From Priapulus caudatus (lineage: Eukaryota; Priapulida; Priapulimorpha; Priapulimorphida; Priapulidae): 63,594 nt of DNA. The notes below the pieces were generated by a model. The model was not told where the DNA came from. It did not search any database and worked only from the letters and a program-made list of their open reading frames with translations. The DNA is taken from positions 81,540-145,133 of the forward strand of contig NW_014577434.1 of the NCBI RefSeq assembly GCF_000485595.1, written 5' to 3'. Shown one piece after another: positions 12,025-24,796 of this stretch (position 1 is its first letter; each line of letters begins with the position of its first letter). A program made the position numbers and the translations under genes.

Positions 12025-12110
12025 GTCTCTCATCTCTCTCTCTATCGCCTATCTCTCTTTCGCCTTTCTCTCTCTCTTTCTTTCTCTCCCTCTGTCTATC
12101 TCCCACTTCA
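11405..12110. repeat. Polypyrimidine (CT)n tract, ~700 bp
   Basis: Nearly pure CTCT sequence on the plus strand with occasional G or A. The frames across it encode only Ser-Leu or Arg-Glu runs. A tract this long with mirror symmetry could form triplex (H-DNA) and is hard to assemble. Confidence 0.95.
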
Positions 12111-15100
12111 TCTCCCCACGTTGCTGAACCAGCCCAGGCATGGGTGAAAAGAGATACATCCACTCAAAAGTGAGCGCATTGTTCTTCATTTACCACAATT
12201 ACTCACTAAGTAATAAAGGCACAATTACACAGAGTATGTCGCACTCACAAGCAGAAAATATCATATAAAATATTTATAGAGCGTTGGGATTACTAGAAGC
12301 CAGTTGATTTTTCCTTTCCAGTTTTTTACCTTCATGAGGTATGCTATGGGATTTCGTGAAGGTCCTATCCTGTTGGCTTAAAACACTATCGTATATCATG
12401 TCTCTTGAACATTTTAACCCTCTTTCATCCTGTGACTCCATCGAGCGTTGTGACTACAATTACAATCCTTACGTCTACTGGGGCAGATACTGTATTTCAG
12501 ATCATGGGATATCCCTCATGTTTCACATCAGTTTGCTTATGTTACCTATTATGCTATACGTAGGCTACACCCCTGGCCACACTCACCCGATAGGGTGGGA
12601 AGGTGTACCACAGCATTTCCTTGATAGTTTACAGTCTACCAATTATGGTAGGTAATTGCCAACATCAAGTAGATATAATATCTTATTGAACAATACCTTG
12701 AATTATTGAAGAATATAATTGAATTGAGACAAAAGCTCAATTTCTGATCGATTCACGAAAACAGTGATGTATAGTTTTAAAATGCATGCAGCGTCACTAC
12801 AATACAGATGCAGCCACAGGTCCTGTCTGCTTGGGAGTAATTTGACTTGAGTTTCCGAATATCAGAACTCGACCTCTTTTTGCGTTCACTTAAAGAGAAC
12901 TACGAGTAACTGTATAGCTATGAAGGTTCCTATCTCACCCCGCATGTGTAAGTTGCTATATATTACGTAGAGGAATTACGAATAGGTAGATATCAGAACA
13001 CACTCATATTAATTTGCAGTATCCATCCAACGAGACAATGTGTCTATTGTAACGGGCTCTGTCGGTAAAAGCCATAACTTCACACACACAAAAAACATAC
13101 TAAGTGGTCGCAATAGCGCTGACTGTGTCACAAGGCCGTAATATTGATATCATTGTGAAATTCATTCTGTTTCGGGGTGCAGTTGCTTGCAAAGTTCTAA
13201 CTGTCAAATTAGGCTTTTTCGTAATTACTCTGATTGCTCCTATAGTATTCATGCGTTTGCTTCTAGATGCTTATGAATTTCTAAACGACTCGCATCACTC
13301 TTCACAAATCAATCGATACACGAAGAATGATTCAGAACATTTTTAAAGTTAATAAAGATTGCGATTAATTTTTTTTGTAATCTCTGAAGACCTTTGTTGT
13401 ATTTTTCTGCGCCTAACCCCAAGGGTGCCGTGACCCTTATTCTGAATCACATGGGTGAAAACCCCAGATAACGATTCTTTGATGATGAGGTCTTGTGTGA
13501 GTACAGCTACATGAGTCTATTTACCACAATTAATTCCCGCGCTATCTGATAACTGGACGCAGCCACAAAGTGCGGGGCATCAAAGCTTTCTCTTGAAGGT
13601 CATGATTCTCATGAATTTGTTACCTGTGCTCTGACCTGATCTATGGCAATCTGACATGCAGGATAAATCAGAATTCGTGTGCGTCAGTGAAGCTGCAACT
13701 CCCCAGTGCTATGTGATGGTCTACTCACATCTTATGGCTTAGGCCCCCTGTGTAGCGTGTTGCACGTACGCATGAACGGACTCGCGTACAAACATACAGT
13801 ATTAGATGATTATATAATGCTGTATGTATCATTTAGATGTTCATATGGATTTCGCTCAGCATTCTGAACTCGTAGCAAAGCATTAATAGTTGTGAATTAT
13901 GTTGTCATGGCTACGGTGCACCGCACGATCTTGATCGAGTTGTCATATTTGGTGACAATGCATTTGTGTCCCTTCCAAATTTATATCGAATACATAGTCT
14001 ACTCATTAAAACTTGAAGCTAGATTAGAATATTCTCCTACTGCCCGATACAACCCCTCTGTGAGTCGATGTAATGGTATATCTGAGGTTGAAGAAAACCA
14101 CGTAGCATGTACATCAGATAGATTGATTTAATTAAATGTTTGATGGTAGAACTCCTATGGCCTCTATTTTTGTGTATACAGTGTACTGTAATGTATGTTT
14201 AACAAATCAATATGAGGCGATGTGACCCAGCGACCTGCACATGTGCCAGTAATAGGCGTGCTAGTAATGTGCACGTGTGTAATAGGCTGACTGAGTTAAT
14301 TTGTTTGGGAGATGGATGCTGCTACTGGGTTGGATAGTTGCACACGATGTACACTCGCATCACATGTGATGCAGATCTGTTGATCGGTCTATATTATAAT
14401 AAATATTTATATACATATGAATACGTAGATGCGTGCTGGAATATTGATTCTCGAACGGCATGAGCTATAGGCTCCTGATGTAATGTGTCTTTCCTCTACA
14501 CGTATTTACGAGCTATAGTAAAGCAGAGGTGCCATCTGTTGGCCAAATAGTTGAGTATTGGTAGCAACCCTCGCCATCGCGTTGCACCTAATAGCCAAGC
14601 TCGTATATCCGGACGTAATAAACTGTGTTACCAAAGCTTATGACGATCGTTGAGATATTCGGTTTATCACGATGGTTAGCTGCTATATATCTGTTGATGT
14701 AAATGAATAAGGAATTAAATGTAATAAGGTAGTAAATGTACATTATGCCACCGTGATGACTTATTGATGTCGGGAGGCGTTGTAAAACCGGTGTCAAACG
14801 ATCATAACTCTAAGCGTCTGCGGTGTCTATGAAAATCTTATTGGTGTTTAGAATATCTATGCGGAAAAGTTACTTGGAATTATGAATCTGTTCGAAAAAC
14901 TAGCGGATTATAGATAATGTAAAAAATCAACGTTGTGCGTGTTATTATCAATGTCTGGTGTGTAACTGAACAGTACGCATTGCACCAGGAGACGTGTATT
15001 TGTTGTACGTAGAAGGTATTGTGCGCGAATGGAAACCGCAAAAATATCGCACAAGTTACACTCTGGGGCTATAGTTTATTGCTTCGCGCAGTTGCGACAG

Positions 15101-16095
15101 AAGACCGCACACGAATGCGGATTGTTCTCAACCATTGGGCAGCGCTGCATCGCGTGTAATAAATAAGAGAAGACGCCATTGATCCATCGCTTCACAAATG
15201 GCTGCCAATTGCGGGCTCTCTGGCCTTAGCGTTCTGAGGAATCACACGTTAAAGGTGGTAGCCGTGCCGGCCATAGTTAAAGGCTGCTTTCCAACTACGT
15301 GCAAATATCGAGATCAAAAACTGATGTTGTTGAGAGAATCAGATTCATGGAAAATGATTAGTGTGATATTTGCTGTTGTTTCGCTGGCTTGCTTACTTGC
15401 TGGCTTGCTTACTCGGCCAGCGCTATTTGATTGCTGGCATTTGAATGCTCGGCGCAAGCGTTGTGTTTATACACCCTCATTGCACATTCTGGAGCTATTA
15501 CTATTAGTGGGTATTGTTTTGATTTTGAACCCGTTCTATGCTTCCAATACTGTGTGTGTGCGGTAACACGAATCCTAGGCGAATTCATTTTTGTTTTGCC
15601 ATTTGCTTTTAATCAGCGAAAGGTCGCCGGGATATTCGGAATATGGAGGGCTTCCCTGCAGATTAGGAAAACAATGTACGCAGAAGCAAATAATAAATAG
15701 TAAGCGCATGTGAGTGTCGCTCTATTGACGTCGAAGTTATGGGTTCCAGAGCAAACAAACGGTTAACCGAGTTCACAGTGACCGCTTTGACGAGGAGAAA
15801 TATACGATTAGCTCACAGTTTGCGTTGTTGAACTTGCCTAATTGAAGTTGTGCGCGAGAATAGTGCTGTTGGTTTGAGTAAATCTGACACAGTGAGTTTG
15901 TTAGACTTTCTTTAGCAGCAGCCTGGAGACTTCACAGCTTCCTCGTACCTCCCTCCATCAGCAGCAGTTTGCTGCGCGTAATTAAACCGTTGTACTGTTT
16001 ACAACCGTTGTACTGTTTTGCCGACAATCGGCGGCTGCATGAGTCATCAGCATGAGCAATGTGCGGAGTGATCAGCATGAGCAATCGGCGGCTGC
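12111..16095. other. No gene recognised
   Basis: About 4 kb of AT-moderate DNA. The longest plus frames (12341-12655, 13104-13346, 15198-15566) begin at plausible start codons but have no recognisable family, no compositional shift and no neighbouring exon pattern. I found no RNA gene by eye. Confidence 0.4.
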
Positions 16096-16102
16096 ATGCC
16101 AT

Positions 16103-16199
16103 CAGAAGTAGATAATAGGGACTAGATAATATCAAGAGCGTATAAAGAAGCCTTCTTTATACGCTCTTGATAATATGACTTCCTTATTATCTACTTCTG
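16103..16199. mobile_element. Two nested CARRAG palindromes
   Basis: The outer element has arms CAGAAGTAGATAATA and complement, flanked by ATGCCAT (16096-16102) and ATGACAT (16200-16206), six of seven matching. A second palindrome, 16133-16169, with arms CAAGAGCGTATAAAGAAG and complement, sits in its loop. The inner one is flanked by a perfect 7-bp repeat ATAATAT (16126-16132, 16170-16176). The arrangement shows one family member inserting into another. Confidence 0.8.
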
Positions 16200-16206
16200 A
16201 TGACAT

Positions 16207-17491
16207 GTAGCTCTACCGCTGTAGCCTCTTCACTCCCTGTAGCTAAAGCTTGGGACACACTAAGCGATTTTTCAGGCGATTGAGCTCGTGTGTCCCAAGC
16301 ACCGAGCTGTCCCTCTACACCGGTAGAGTTACATGCATAGCACCATAGCACGGACCTCTCGATATAATATGTAGCTTTGCGATTTTGATAAATCTAGAAT
16401 ATATGTGAGGTATGCTTTGTAGTATTCATATTCAAATTCTCTCACCTCAGCATGACGTCATGTGCAGATGCATGCATGCACCCGATCAACGCAAGATGTA
16501 TGTTGCAGAGTTCTGCCACTAGGTGTCAGTAAAAGTTAATTTCGACATACTGGAAGGCGATAGAAGGAAATACGGCGTTGGAAAAAAAGTGTTTAGCAAG
16601 TAGACGTTTTTACGGAGTAGGGAACAAAAAAACATACGTCTATTGTGTGTCACTGCAAGTGAAAAGTGTTTTTTCCCGGGTTTATACAAACCACTTAGCG
16701 ATATGGCTCGTTAACCTTAACACATTTTTAAATGGTGACATTATTCTGGAATGTAATGTTTTTCATCGTGTAGATATAAACTGAAGCAAAAAATAAGGCT
16801 GTGTACATAAAATAAGGCATATATATATTATAAAACTCATATAACTTACATTCTATTCTATACAGAAAATGACGAGCCATATGCATTGTTCTTATGACCT
16901 TTAACGAATTGATTAACGAAGAATATTCGGAGGCATGCTGACAATGAACTAATCTAGTGTTAAATTAGTTATATATTAAAAAATAATAATTATATATTAA
17001 TATTATATATTAAAACTAATTAATTAGTGTTAAATCAGTTATGTATGCGATGCGTTGTTGAATGTCCACAAATGCTTCGGCACTGCTGTACTTGGCTGGG
17101 CCACACACTAATACACTTACCCTCATCAAACACTCCACAGGAATTCTGCTCTTTCCTGGTGACTAGGCAAAACCTGCCGTCCCTGACTTGACTTCTAGAT
17201 CTCGTCTCGCCGTAGTTTCCGCCAGGAGCGAAACAGGCAGTAATGATAACAGAAAACATGTAACCAAACCTTAACAAAACTACGTAAAAACTTGAAGATT
17301 GTCATGACGAAAACGGATCACCAAAGGCGCATTTCAGTTTAATTCGTTTAAGATCTCAGCTAGCCAGAATACGAACATCTGTTAGACCTGCTTCCTTGCC
17401 CTAAAAAGTCCAAGGTAGAATTCTAAACACACAGTTTTCTTTTTCGCACGCGTCATAAGCTCACATGCACATGTGTGTGCGTCGTCTATAC
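16207..17491. other. No gene recognised
   Basis: AT-rich DNA with a TTAATTA-rich patch at about 16960-17035. No convincing coding frame or RNA gene. Confidence 0.35.
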
Positions 17492-17498
17492 ATCCCTT

Positions 17499-17678
17499 CA
17501 GGAGTGCATAATATAGATTATATATACATATAGATTATATATACATTCAGATTATAGGTTAATAGATTAATAGGTTAATAGGTTATAGATTATATAGATT
17601 CAGATACATTCTATCAAGAGCTAATAATACCTCTCATTAGCTATTTTTTAGCTTTTTATTCTATATTATGCGCTCCTG
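17499..17678. mobile_element. Longer CARRAG palindrome, 180 bp
   Basis: The left arm CAGGAGTGCATAATATAGA is matched by TCTATATTATGCGCTCCTG at the right end (one mismatch). The interior is AT-rich repeat plus a decayed second copy starting CAAGAGCTAATAATA at about 17615. Flanks are ATCCCTT and ATCCCAA, five of seven matching. Confidence 0.65.
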
Positions 17679-18300
17679 ATCCCAATTTGTGGCTGAGATA
17701 CTCTGGTCAACGTTTATTATATATGCGAAGTATTTCTAGAATTGGCCTTATAAAACCTGTATAGGTCAAAGGTGACGATTAAGAAAATGTTAAGTAAAAA
17801 CATTTGCTGCAGTTCTGCATCACGTGTGTGAATGTTTACTTTCTTTCATCTTTTTAACCTTCACCTTTCCGTGCATGACCAAGAAAACACAAGCACCCGC
17901 GCTCGCGCACGCACATGCGCTTTAGAATTGACGCAGCCCCGTTTTGTGATGAAGAAATATTTACGATTCACTTCTCTTACACGTGTGATCAATGTTATTG
18001 CGGGGGGGGGGTACCGTTATGGGAGCGTACACGATCGGTGCAATAGCACAGCGTTGAGATATTTCCGCATAAATTTGCGAAAACATTTCGTTGCCGTCGA
18101 TTCCTTTCCTCTCCCGGCCTTTTACACTTTCAAAATGTATTCAAGTGTTTATCTTAGAAATCGCGAAATATAAACACACTGGGTAAAGCGGCTGTTTAGC
18201 TGTCTCGCCTCTGAATGGCCTTCATTATAATAAGACTCCTCACAATTTTTCTGCGAGTTGAAATCTCTACGACGCTATAATGGATGCGATGTAAACTATT
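17679..18300. other. No gene recognised
   Basis: Includes a G-run at about 18002-18010. An open frame at 17832-18173 has no recognisable domain. Confidence 0.3.
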
Positions 18301-18301
18301 A

Positions 18302-18458
18302 CAGCGATTCTAGTTTTATCGGGCCTCGGATAAACGGGCGCACCGCTTAAACGGCATAGGTTCTTGAGAAGCAATCCTTCCGCATTGAGTTTAACACCGC
18401 TTAATCGGGACATGCTCATCGGTCCTGTCTTTTCCCGATAAAATGCGGACCACTATAA
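18302..18458. mobile_element. Possible pogo/Tigger-type remnant
   Basis: Words such as CCTCGGATAAACGG, ACCGCTTAAACGG and CCGCTTAATCGGGACAT, together with a TTTTATCGGG / CCCGATAAAA inverted pair near the ends, resemble the termini of Tc1/mariner-pogo elements. No transposase frame is present. This is recognition of style only. Confidence 0.35.
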
Positions 18459-18739
18459 TGTGAAACGAAACAAACGAAGAAAAAAAGAGTTGAAATGAAT
18501 ATGACACACGACGGTTGAGCATTGAACTTTAGCTGAGTGTGACCCCCGGGCGGTCAGTTGTTCGAAATGCTGAATGAGCGCTGGTTGTTTTAGCTGGCCT
18601 TCTCCTACTCAGGACAGCTAGTGGTGGTTGATGCTGTTGATGGGGGCAGCAGAGTTTAGCCTGCTTGACCCCTGCCGGACAGTGGTTGCCGATGATGCTA
18701 CTATAGAATAACCACAGCCGAGTTTAGCCTGCTTGACCC

Positions 18740-19400
18740 CTGCCGGACAGTGGTTGCCGATGATGCGCATCGCGCACGTGTTTGCGTTCACCGAGCGCCA
18801 TGTCAAGAGGTTTTTTAGCGGCATACTGATTCCTGCGTACTCTAGCGGGAATGTCTATTTCGGGCGTCCGCCCCAGCGCCTGCATCTGCGCGAGGCGTGC
18901 GTGCATGCACGCGCGCGCGCACACGCACGCACCACGCGGTGGCGAGCAGGATTCGTTACGTGAACACCGTCGGCCCGGTTTTTGCCCGCGCGCGCGCAAA
19001 ATAGCCGCGTACAAATAGGGTCGGTCGCGCCTCGCCACTGCCATTACATCTACTAGAGTAGGAGCAACGTGAGAGAAGCCGAGCAGGTTGACAGGCCCAG
19101 GGGGTTGACGCCGCAGCCAGGATCACTGATCACGAACCGGATCGTGTCCGGATCGACGGACGGACCGACGGACGGACGGACGGACCGACGGACGGACGGA
19201 CGCAGGGATTCCGGAAGTACACACAGCTGTAGTGCTCGCAGCGTCTGGGAGTAAACGGGAGGGACCAGTGGAGAGAGGTCTCTGGCGAGGAAACCCGAGA
19301 GAGAGAGAGAGAGAGAGGCGAGAGACGGAGTGAGAGCGAGGGAGGAGAGTCGTACGTACACCGGGCGCCTGGTGCAGTGATGACAAGCAGACATTGCAGT
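18740..19400 (+). promoter_or_regulatory. CpG-rich candidate promoter of first exon A
   Basis: CpG density is high compared with the surroundings, with GCGCGCGC runs and a (GGAC)n array at about 19154-19202, directly ahead of the ATG at 19402. The same block precedes the duplicate exon at 23280-23920. No TATA box is evident. The promoter call rests on position and composition. Confidence 0.4.
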
Positions 19401-19401
19401 C

Positions 19402-19480
19402 ATGCATCAGTCCTGTCACTATCATCCCGGCGAGGACATTCCTCCAGATGAACCGAAACCGATATTCAAGGCAGCTGCAG
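19402..19480 (+). CDS. Candidate alternative first exon A of the nesprin gene (copy 1)
   Basis: An ATG after an in-frame TGA (19381-19383) opens 26 codons (MHQSCHYHPGEDI, then a Pro/Lys-rich end) that finish in phase 1 at GCAG before a strong donor GTGAGA. Joined to the CH exon at 56953, the split codon becomes GAG (Glu), exactly as for the exons at 41374, 46173 and 52112. Without transcript data the link across ~37 kb is inference, supported by phase, donor quality, the upstream stop and preservation in the duplicate. The product would be a short N-terminal tag before the actin-binding CH pair. I recognise no domain in the tag. Confidence 0.5.
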
Positions 19481-20071
19481 GTGAGATATTACACTAGCAC
19501 GCCACCGCTATACAACATACTCGGCTGTCACTGTTCATCTTAGGGTCATCGGGTCTCTCTTGTTATAGTTATAGTTAACTATATAGTTCGTCACAGCCAT
19601 TCTGAGGCAGTAAGAGCGAGAGACAATATTGCCTTCAGAAACCTTATAGGCAAACGAAATTGGAACCCAGTTCAGAACCTTCCATCGCTCGGCTGGCGTG
19701 TTGTGCTAAGCTGCTCATCGTTTGGCAAGCGACTCGCTCTAAAGCAATGATATGAGTATGGTAATCCCATGTCCAGGTTTATTAATACAAAAGCTAATAT
19801 GACGCCATTGCGTTACTCAATCGTTCATCCTCTCATGCCTCGTTACTGCAAGAGGCTGCTGGTCCTGTGGCGATTACGTGTGCAATTTTAAATCGGACAG
19901 GGATTGAAATCATTTTTAAAACTTGAGGCAGCTGAGAAACCGAATAAGAATCTTCCAAAAGTAGTCGCATCCTAATTTTATCTTTTTTTCTACACGAGAG
20001 TGAGTAGAGATAAAAACTTCGTCCAGAGACTCAACGTCTGTTGAATCAAGTGCTACGTGAATTAATCATAT
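19481..20071. other. Presumed intron, no other gene
   Basis: After the exon A donor I see no further coding exon. The sequence is shared with the second copy, apart from the 180-bp difference. Confidence 0.35.
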
Positions 20072-20106
20072 CAAGAGCGTATATATAGAAGCTCTATGCG
20101 CTCTTG
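20072..20106. mobile_element. CARRAG palindrome (copy 1 of the duplication)
   Basis: Arms CAAGAGCGTATATATAGA and CTATGCGCTCTTG, imperfect in the middle. Flanks are ATCATAT (20065-20071) and ATCTTAT (20107-20113), six of seven identical. Confidence 0.65.
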
Positions 20107-21569
20107 ATCTTATGCATTGTAAAATGTTGAATAAATCGCTGCGAAATAGACGTAACACATTTTATTGAAACCAAGGTCTGGATGCAAACAAGTCAGCATC
20201 GAACCACATGCACTATGTGTTATATTCCATATATTGTGTTATGTGCATTATGTTATGCCCAGCCGATGCCCAGTAAACAAACCTGCCGTTTAATGTCGCC
20301 TGATGTGGAAAAGTTTACAACGAGACGACTGATATGTGAAACCATGCAGGCGTCAGCCCCCAGCAGTTGCAAACGTATAATGAAATTCTTTGTAAGGGAG
20401 ACCTGGGAATCAGTCAGACACACAATTATCAGTAGCTGACATCCATCGAAATCCCACTGTACGATAATTTCATTCCAGCTATAGCAATGTTCGCGATCAG
20501 ATTTTCAGAGCGTGTTAGGCGAAATAATACGCAACGAAATATATCGGAGAATTTGTGTTAAGATATCGAGGAATTTCGGTAAGATTTGCTGCATAATTCT
20601 GTAATGCTGTAATAAAATCTAATTTTATTATGAGCAGCAACTTGCGGGACGCACTACATACAATATTATTGGCTGTAGTAGTACCAGCTGTTGTTATCTC
20701 ATTGTTATGTCGTGGAACATACTTTTCGTTCATATAAATGTTTTGTAAAGGTGGCGTGGGTTGTGTGGATATTGGTGGCCTTCAGTTTTTGTGCTCTGCT
20801 AAACTGCACTTTTGCTGTGCTTGAGAAACGCCCATAGATTCCAAAAAGCAACTGATATAGGCGCTGCGTTCTGTTACATCAATCAAATAGGAAAATGTCC
20901 AACAATTGTTTGAGAAACAGCAGATACAGTAGTGAGGTAGGTTTGCAGCAAAACACTGTTTTCCAGAATACTCGAAATAAATAGCAAATTGGAAATGAAG
21001 CATTTTGAAATTGAACTTTTAGTGTGGACGTCGAAGCAGAAAGAGAGTTAAACAGCTATTTTTGGAAATACAGTTGCGTATGTGTTGGCATCTGAGCACT
21101 GCATGAGAACGTGCGATGCCAGAGCAGCACGGAATCTATTCCATTCAGCAGTATTATTAGACGGAGCCAGTGTACAAGCCCGCCTTGTCAGTGCTATTGC
21201 CCGCGTCTCTGTTTCACCCTTAATCGTATCATCTGTCGTCTTGCCCTCTTCCGTCAACATTGTGCGGCTGTCTGGTGCGTCCTAGAAAACTCTGGGAGTT
21301 ATGACGTCAGTGAAGGTTACGGATAAAAGCGTTTGCAGTGAGAAGCGTACTGTAACGAGTGAGGTTCGAAATCAAGTTGCAATATCATTTTTACTTTAAA
21401 AGCAGTAATATGATAATGCTCTTTATGAAACCAGATGCAAATGAAGGAAAAAAAGGAATCCGTCGAGGTTGCATTTCTTATCCTACGTCTGTGATAGCAT
21501 AGACAGTCAATAAAGAACAGAGTTAAATAGCCAGCAGATATATATTGACATTATAGTTATCGCTATTAT

Positions 21570-21617
21570 CAGGAGTAGATAATAGGGATTTCCTACTCCT
21601 GATTATATCTACTCTTG
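21570..21617. mobile_element. CARRAG palindrome with CTATTAT flanks (copy 1)
   Basis: Starts CAGGAGTAGATAATAGGGA and ends TATATCTACTCTTG, with an extra internal CTACTCCTG arm. Flanked on both sides by CTATTAT (21563-21569, 21618-21624). The equivalent locus in the other copy is at 26246-26283. Confidence 0.7.
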
Positions 21618-21624
21618 CTATTAT

Positions 21625-23085
21625 CCAGACGTGAGCGGCATAGATATTACTGGATTGATTAGAGAAACATATTTTCGTCAGAATAAATTCAGTAAAGTGC
21701 TACAGATTAAAAGAAGCAACCTAATGTTGTTTTCTTCGTGAAAAAAAAAATCCCATAGAAATTGATCAGTAACAGCTTGCCGTCTCTGCTGTAGTGAGCT
21801 TACATGCCGGTGAAGCCTATTCGAAAGAGGCGTTAGCACAACAGCTGTGCGAGATAGCGTGACTGCATTGCGAAGGCATTCTAAATTGAGAATTCAGCAG
21901 TTGTCATAGAAAACGTAATACATGTGGTTTCAGTCTCACGGGAGCAGACCTACGTAACGAAATTCCGCGTTTTTCTCCTATCGTACGTTTCGTGCTTGGC
22001 ATCAGTATTCTTGTAGTTGTCCCATTTCACTGTCGTTGCCAACAATAATTCGGGAATAAATGTTTTTTTCTGCCTCTCTAGTTGTATTATGTATGTTTAT
22101 ATATATTATTATATATATATATATTCATACTTATATATCCAAACACGTTCCGTGCGTTTGAGGAGTATACGAAAATAAGGTACACACACACGCACAACGC
22201 ACATGTGATGTCCATCAGTGCTTTTATATAAGATATATGTGCGAGTAATTTCTGTCATGTTTTTCTTGGCTCGGACAACGAAATAGGTCAGTTATGGGTC
22301 CAACAAACGCCTTGTTTGTTGATGCGGCGACCATCCATAACACACTAGCAAATAAACAACACTGCCGAGCACATCTGTTGGTCGTTCGATGTTGTCCTCG
22401 AGAGGCATTTCGTATTATTCATATATTACCCTGGTTTAATCGCATTCGACTATACTCAGAACAGGGAGTGATGACGCTATTTATGGCATACGACCTCAGC
22501 GTATTCTCCTCTTGATATCTGATGCAGAACAGTGCAACCACTTGAATACCACAAGTGGATGTTCTCAGAACTCGAGTAACACAGGGTGCTGTATCTGATA
22601 TGAATCTATACATATCTTAAACTACGATGCCTTACTACTTACCTGGCCAATTATGTGCCAATTTTCATACCTTTGTGAAAAAGTGCGCAATTATATTCAT
22701 TAGCTCCTGTTCTACTGCTGATATTGATGAGGATGCTAACTTCATAGCAGTAACTACCTGCTGTATGCTCGCCAAATGTTTACACCTATTCACTAGGCTT
22801 CCTCTAAAAGGATCTTCAAGGCGATTCTATGTGCAGGGTAGAGGCAGTGTAGCATATTATAACCGAAATATCCGTAAGAGGTGTTCGTGGATCATTAAAA
22901 CCCAGACAATACAGTGCGCTAAACTACACTGCATGAACGTCAGCATATTTTTCGTCGGGAAAGAGTCGGCAAAGAGAGTCGTAGGAAACGCGGAAATCTC
23001 TCGCGATCGTTTCTCTGTGGTGCTGGCCATGACACGGGCGCGGCTCTTCATTCAATCATTCATTCTAGCTCTCGCTGTGACAACA
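21625..23085. other. Presumed intron, no other gene
   Basis: The rest of duplication copy 1. Frames at 22294-22515 and 22627-23124 look unremarkable, and the second copy carries disruptive indels in the latter, arguing against coding function. Confidence 0.4.
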
Positions 23086-23234
23086 CAAGTCATGATGGTT
23101 GGAAGCAGCTTCCTGACTGACTGACTGACTGGCTGACTGTACACCGCCGTGTTGTTAGAGAGGGCTTCGCGGGGATGTGCCGCTGCCTGTTTCCTACGGC
23201 GTTTTCCCCCCGCGTGCCGGCAGCTGTTGATGAA
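23086..23234. repeat. Inverted repeat arm, left
   Basis: These 149 bases reappear as their reverse complement at 27827-27979, just beyond copy 2 of the duplication. They contain a (CTGA)n run and end at the N gap. Confidence 0.85.
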
Positions 23235-23244
23235 NNNNNNNNNN
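23235..23244. other. Assembly gap (10 N) between duplicated segments
   Basis: A ten-base gap of arbitrary-looking size joins the two copies of the 4.4-kb segment, so their adjacency is an assembly decision rather than sequence evidence. Confidence 1.
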
Positions 23245-23922
23245 AATAACCACAGCCGAGTTTAGCCTGCTTGACCCCTGCCGGACAGTGGTTGCCGATG
23301 ATGCGCATAGCGCACGTGTTTGCGTTCACGAGCGCCATGTCAAGAGGTTTTTTAGCGGCATACTGATTCCTGCGTACTCTAGCGGGAATGTCTATTTCGG
23401 GCGTCCGCCCCAGCGCCTGCATCTGCGCGAGGCGTGCGTGCATGCACGCGCGCGCGCACACGCACGCACCACGCGGTGGCGAGCAGGATTCGTTACGTGA
23501 ACACCGTCGGCCCGGTTTTTGCCCGCGCGCGCGCAAAATAGCCGCGTACAAATAGGGTCGGTCGCGCCTCGCCACTGCCATTACATCTACTAGAGTAGGA
23601 GCAACGCGAGAGAAGCCGAGCAGGTTGACAGGCCCAGGGGGTTGACGCCGCAGCCAGGATCACTGATCACGAACCGGATCGTGTCCGGATCGACGGACGG
23701 ACCGACGGACGGACGGACGCAGGGATTCCGGAAGTACACACAGCTGTAGTGCTCGCAGCGTCTGGGAGTAAACGGGAGGGACCAGTGGAGAGAGGTCTCT
23801 GGCGAGGAAACCCGAGAGAGAGAGAGAGAAAGAGAGAGGCGAGAGACGGAGTGAGAGCGAGGGAGGAGAGTCGTACGTACACCGGGCGCCTGGTGCAGTG
23901 ATGACAAGCAGACATTGCAGTC

Positions 23923-24001
23923 ATGCATCAGTCCTGTCACTATCATCCCGGCGAGGACATTCCTCCAGATGAACCGAAACCGATATTCAAGGCAGCTGCA
24001 G
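23923..24001 (+). CDS. Candidate alternative first exon A, duplicate copy
   Basis: Identical in reading to the exon at 19402: ATG, 26 codons, phase-1 end at GCAG and donor GTGAGA. The upstream CpG-rich block is conserved apart from a shorter tetramer array. If the duplication is real, the gene has two near-identical first exons here. If it is a haplotype artefact, this is the other allele. Confidence 0.45.
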
Positions 24002-24761
24002 GTGAGATATTACACTAGCACGCCACCGCTATACAACATACTCGGCTGTCACTGTCCATCTTAGGGTCATCGGGTGTCTCTTGCTATAGTTAAATCTCCT
24101 GATTGCATAGCAAGTGCACGTAACGCTGTTTCCAGTCATATTGGCTCATTTTATAGACAAGCTAGACAATGATAGATTATATCCATCTCATTGGCACTGG
24201 ACCTATACATACATGTCATTTGATGAACGTACTGCCGCCTAGGTGGTCGAACACTAGCCTTCATCGAAACTATACAGTTCGTCACAGCCATTCTGAGGCA
24301 GTAAGAGCAAGAGACAATATTGCCTTCAGAAACCTTATAGGCAAACGAAATTGGAACCCAGTTCAGAACCTTCCATCGCTCGGCTGGCGTGTTGTGCTAA
24401 GCTGCTCATCGTTTGGCAAGCGACTCCTGTAAAGCAATGATATGAGTATGGTAATCCCATGTCCAGGTTTATTAATACAAAAGCTAATATGACGCCATTG
24501 CGTTACTCAATCGTTTATCCTCTCATGCCTCGTTACTGCAAGAGGCTGCTGGTCCTGTGGCGATTACGTGTGCAATTTTAAATCGGACAGGGATTGAAAT
24601 CATTTTCAAAACTTGAGGCAGCCGAGAAGCCGAATAAGAATCTTCCAAAAGTAGTCGCATCCTAATTTTATATTTTTTTCTACACGAGAGTGAGTAGAGA
24701 TAAAAACTTCGTCCAGAGACTCAACGTCTGTTAAATCAAGTGCTACGTGAATTAATCATAT

Positions 24762-24796
24762 CAAGAGCGTATATATAGAAGCTCTATGCGCTCTTG
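24762..24796. mobile_element. CARRAG palindrome (copy 2 of the duplication)
   Basis: Same as 20072-20106, including the flanking ATCATAT/ATCTTAT. The insertion therefore predates the duplication or haplotype split. Confidence 0.65.

Larger units (their letters stand above)
18707..23085. repeat. Segmental duplication, copy 1 (~4.4 kb)
   Basis: Matches 23245-27727 base for base over long stretches in the same orientation. Differences include a ~180-bp insertion/deletion near 19570 versus 24085-24270, a longer GGAC/CGGA tetramer array here, and scattered substitutions. The copies are separated by ~150 bp of unrelated sequence and 10 N. It may be a true tandem duplication or two haplotypes laid end to end. 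It contains a candidate nesprin first exon. Confidence 0.9.

Noticed and set aside
12341-12655. 104-codon ATG frame
   Set aside because: No family, no exon neighbours, and composition like the surrounding DNA.
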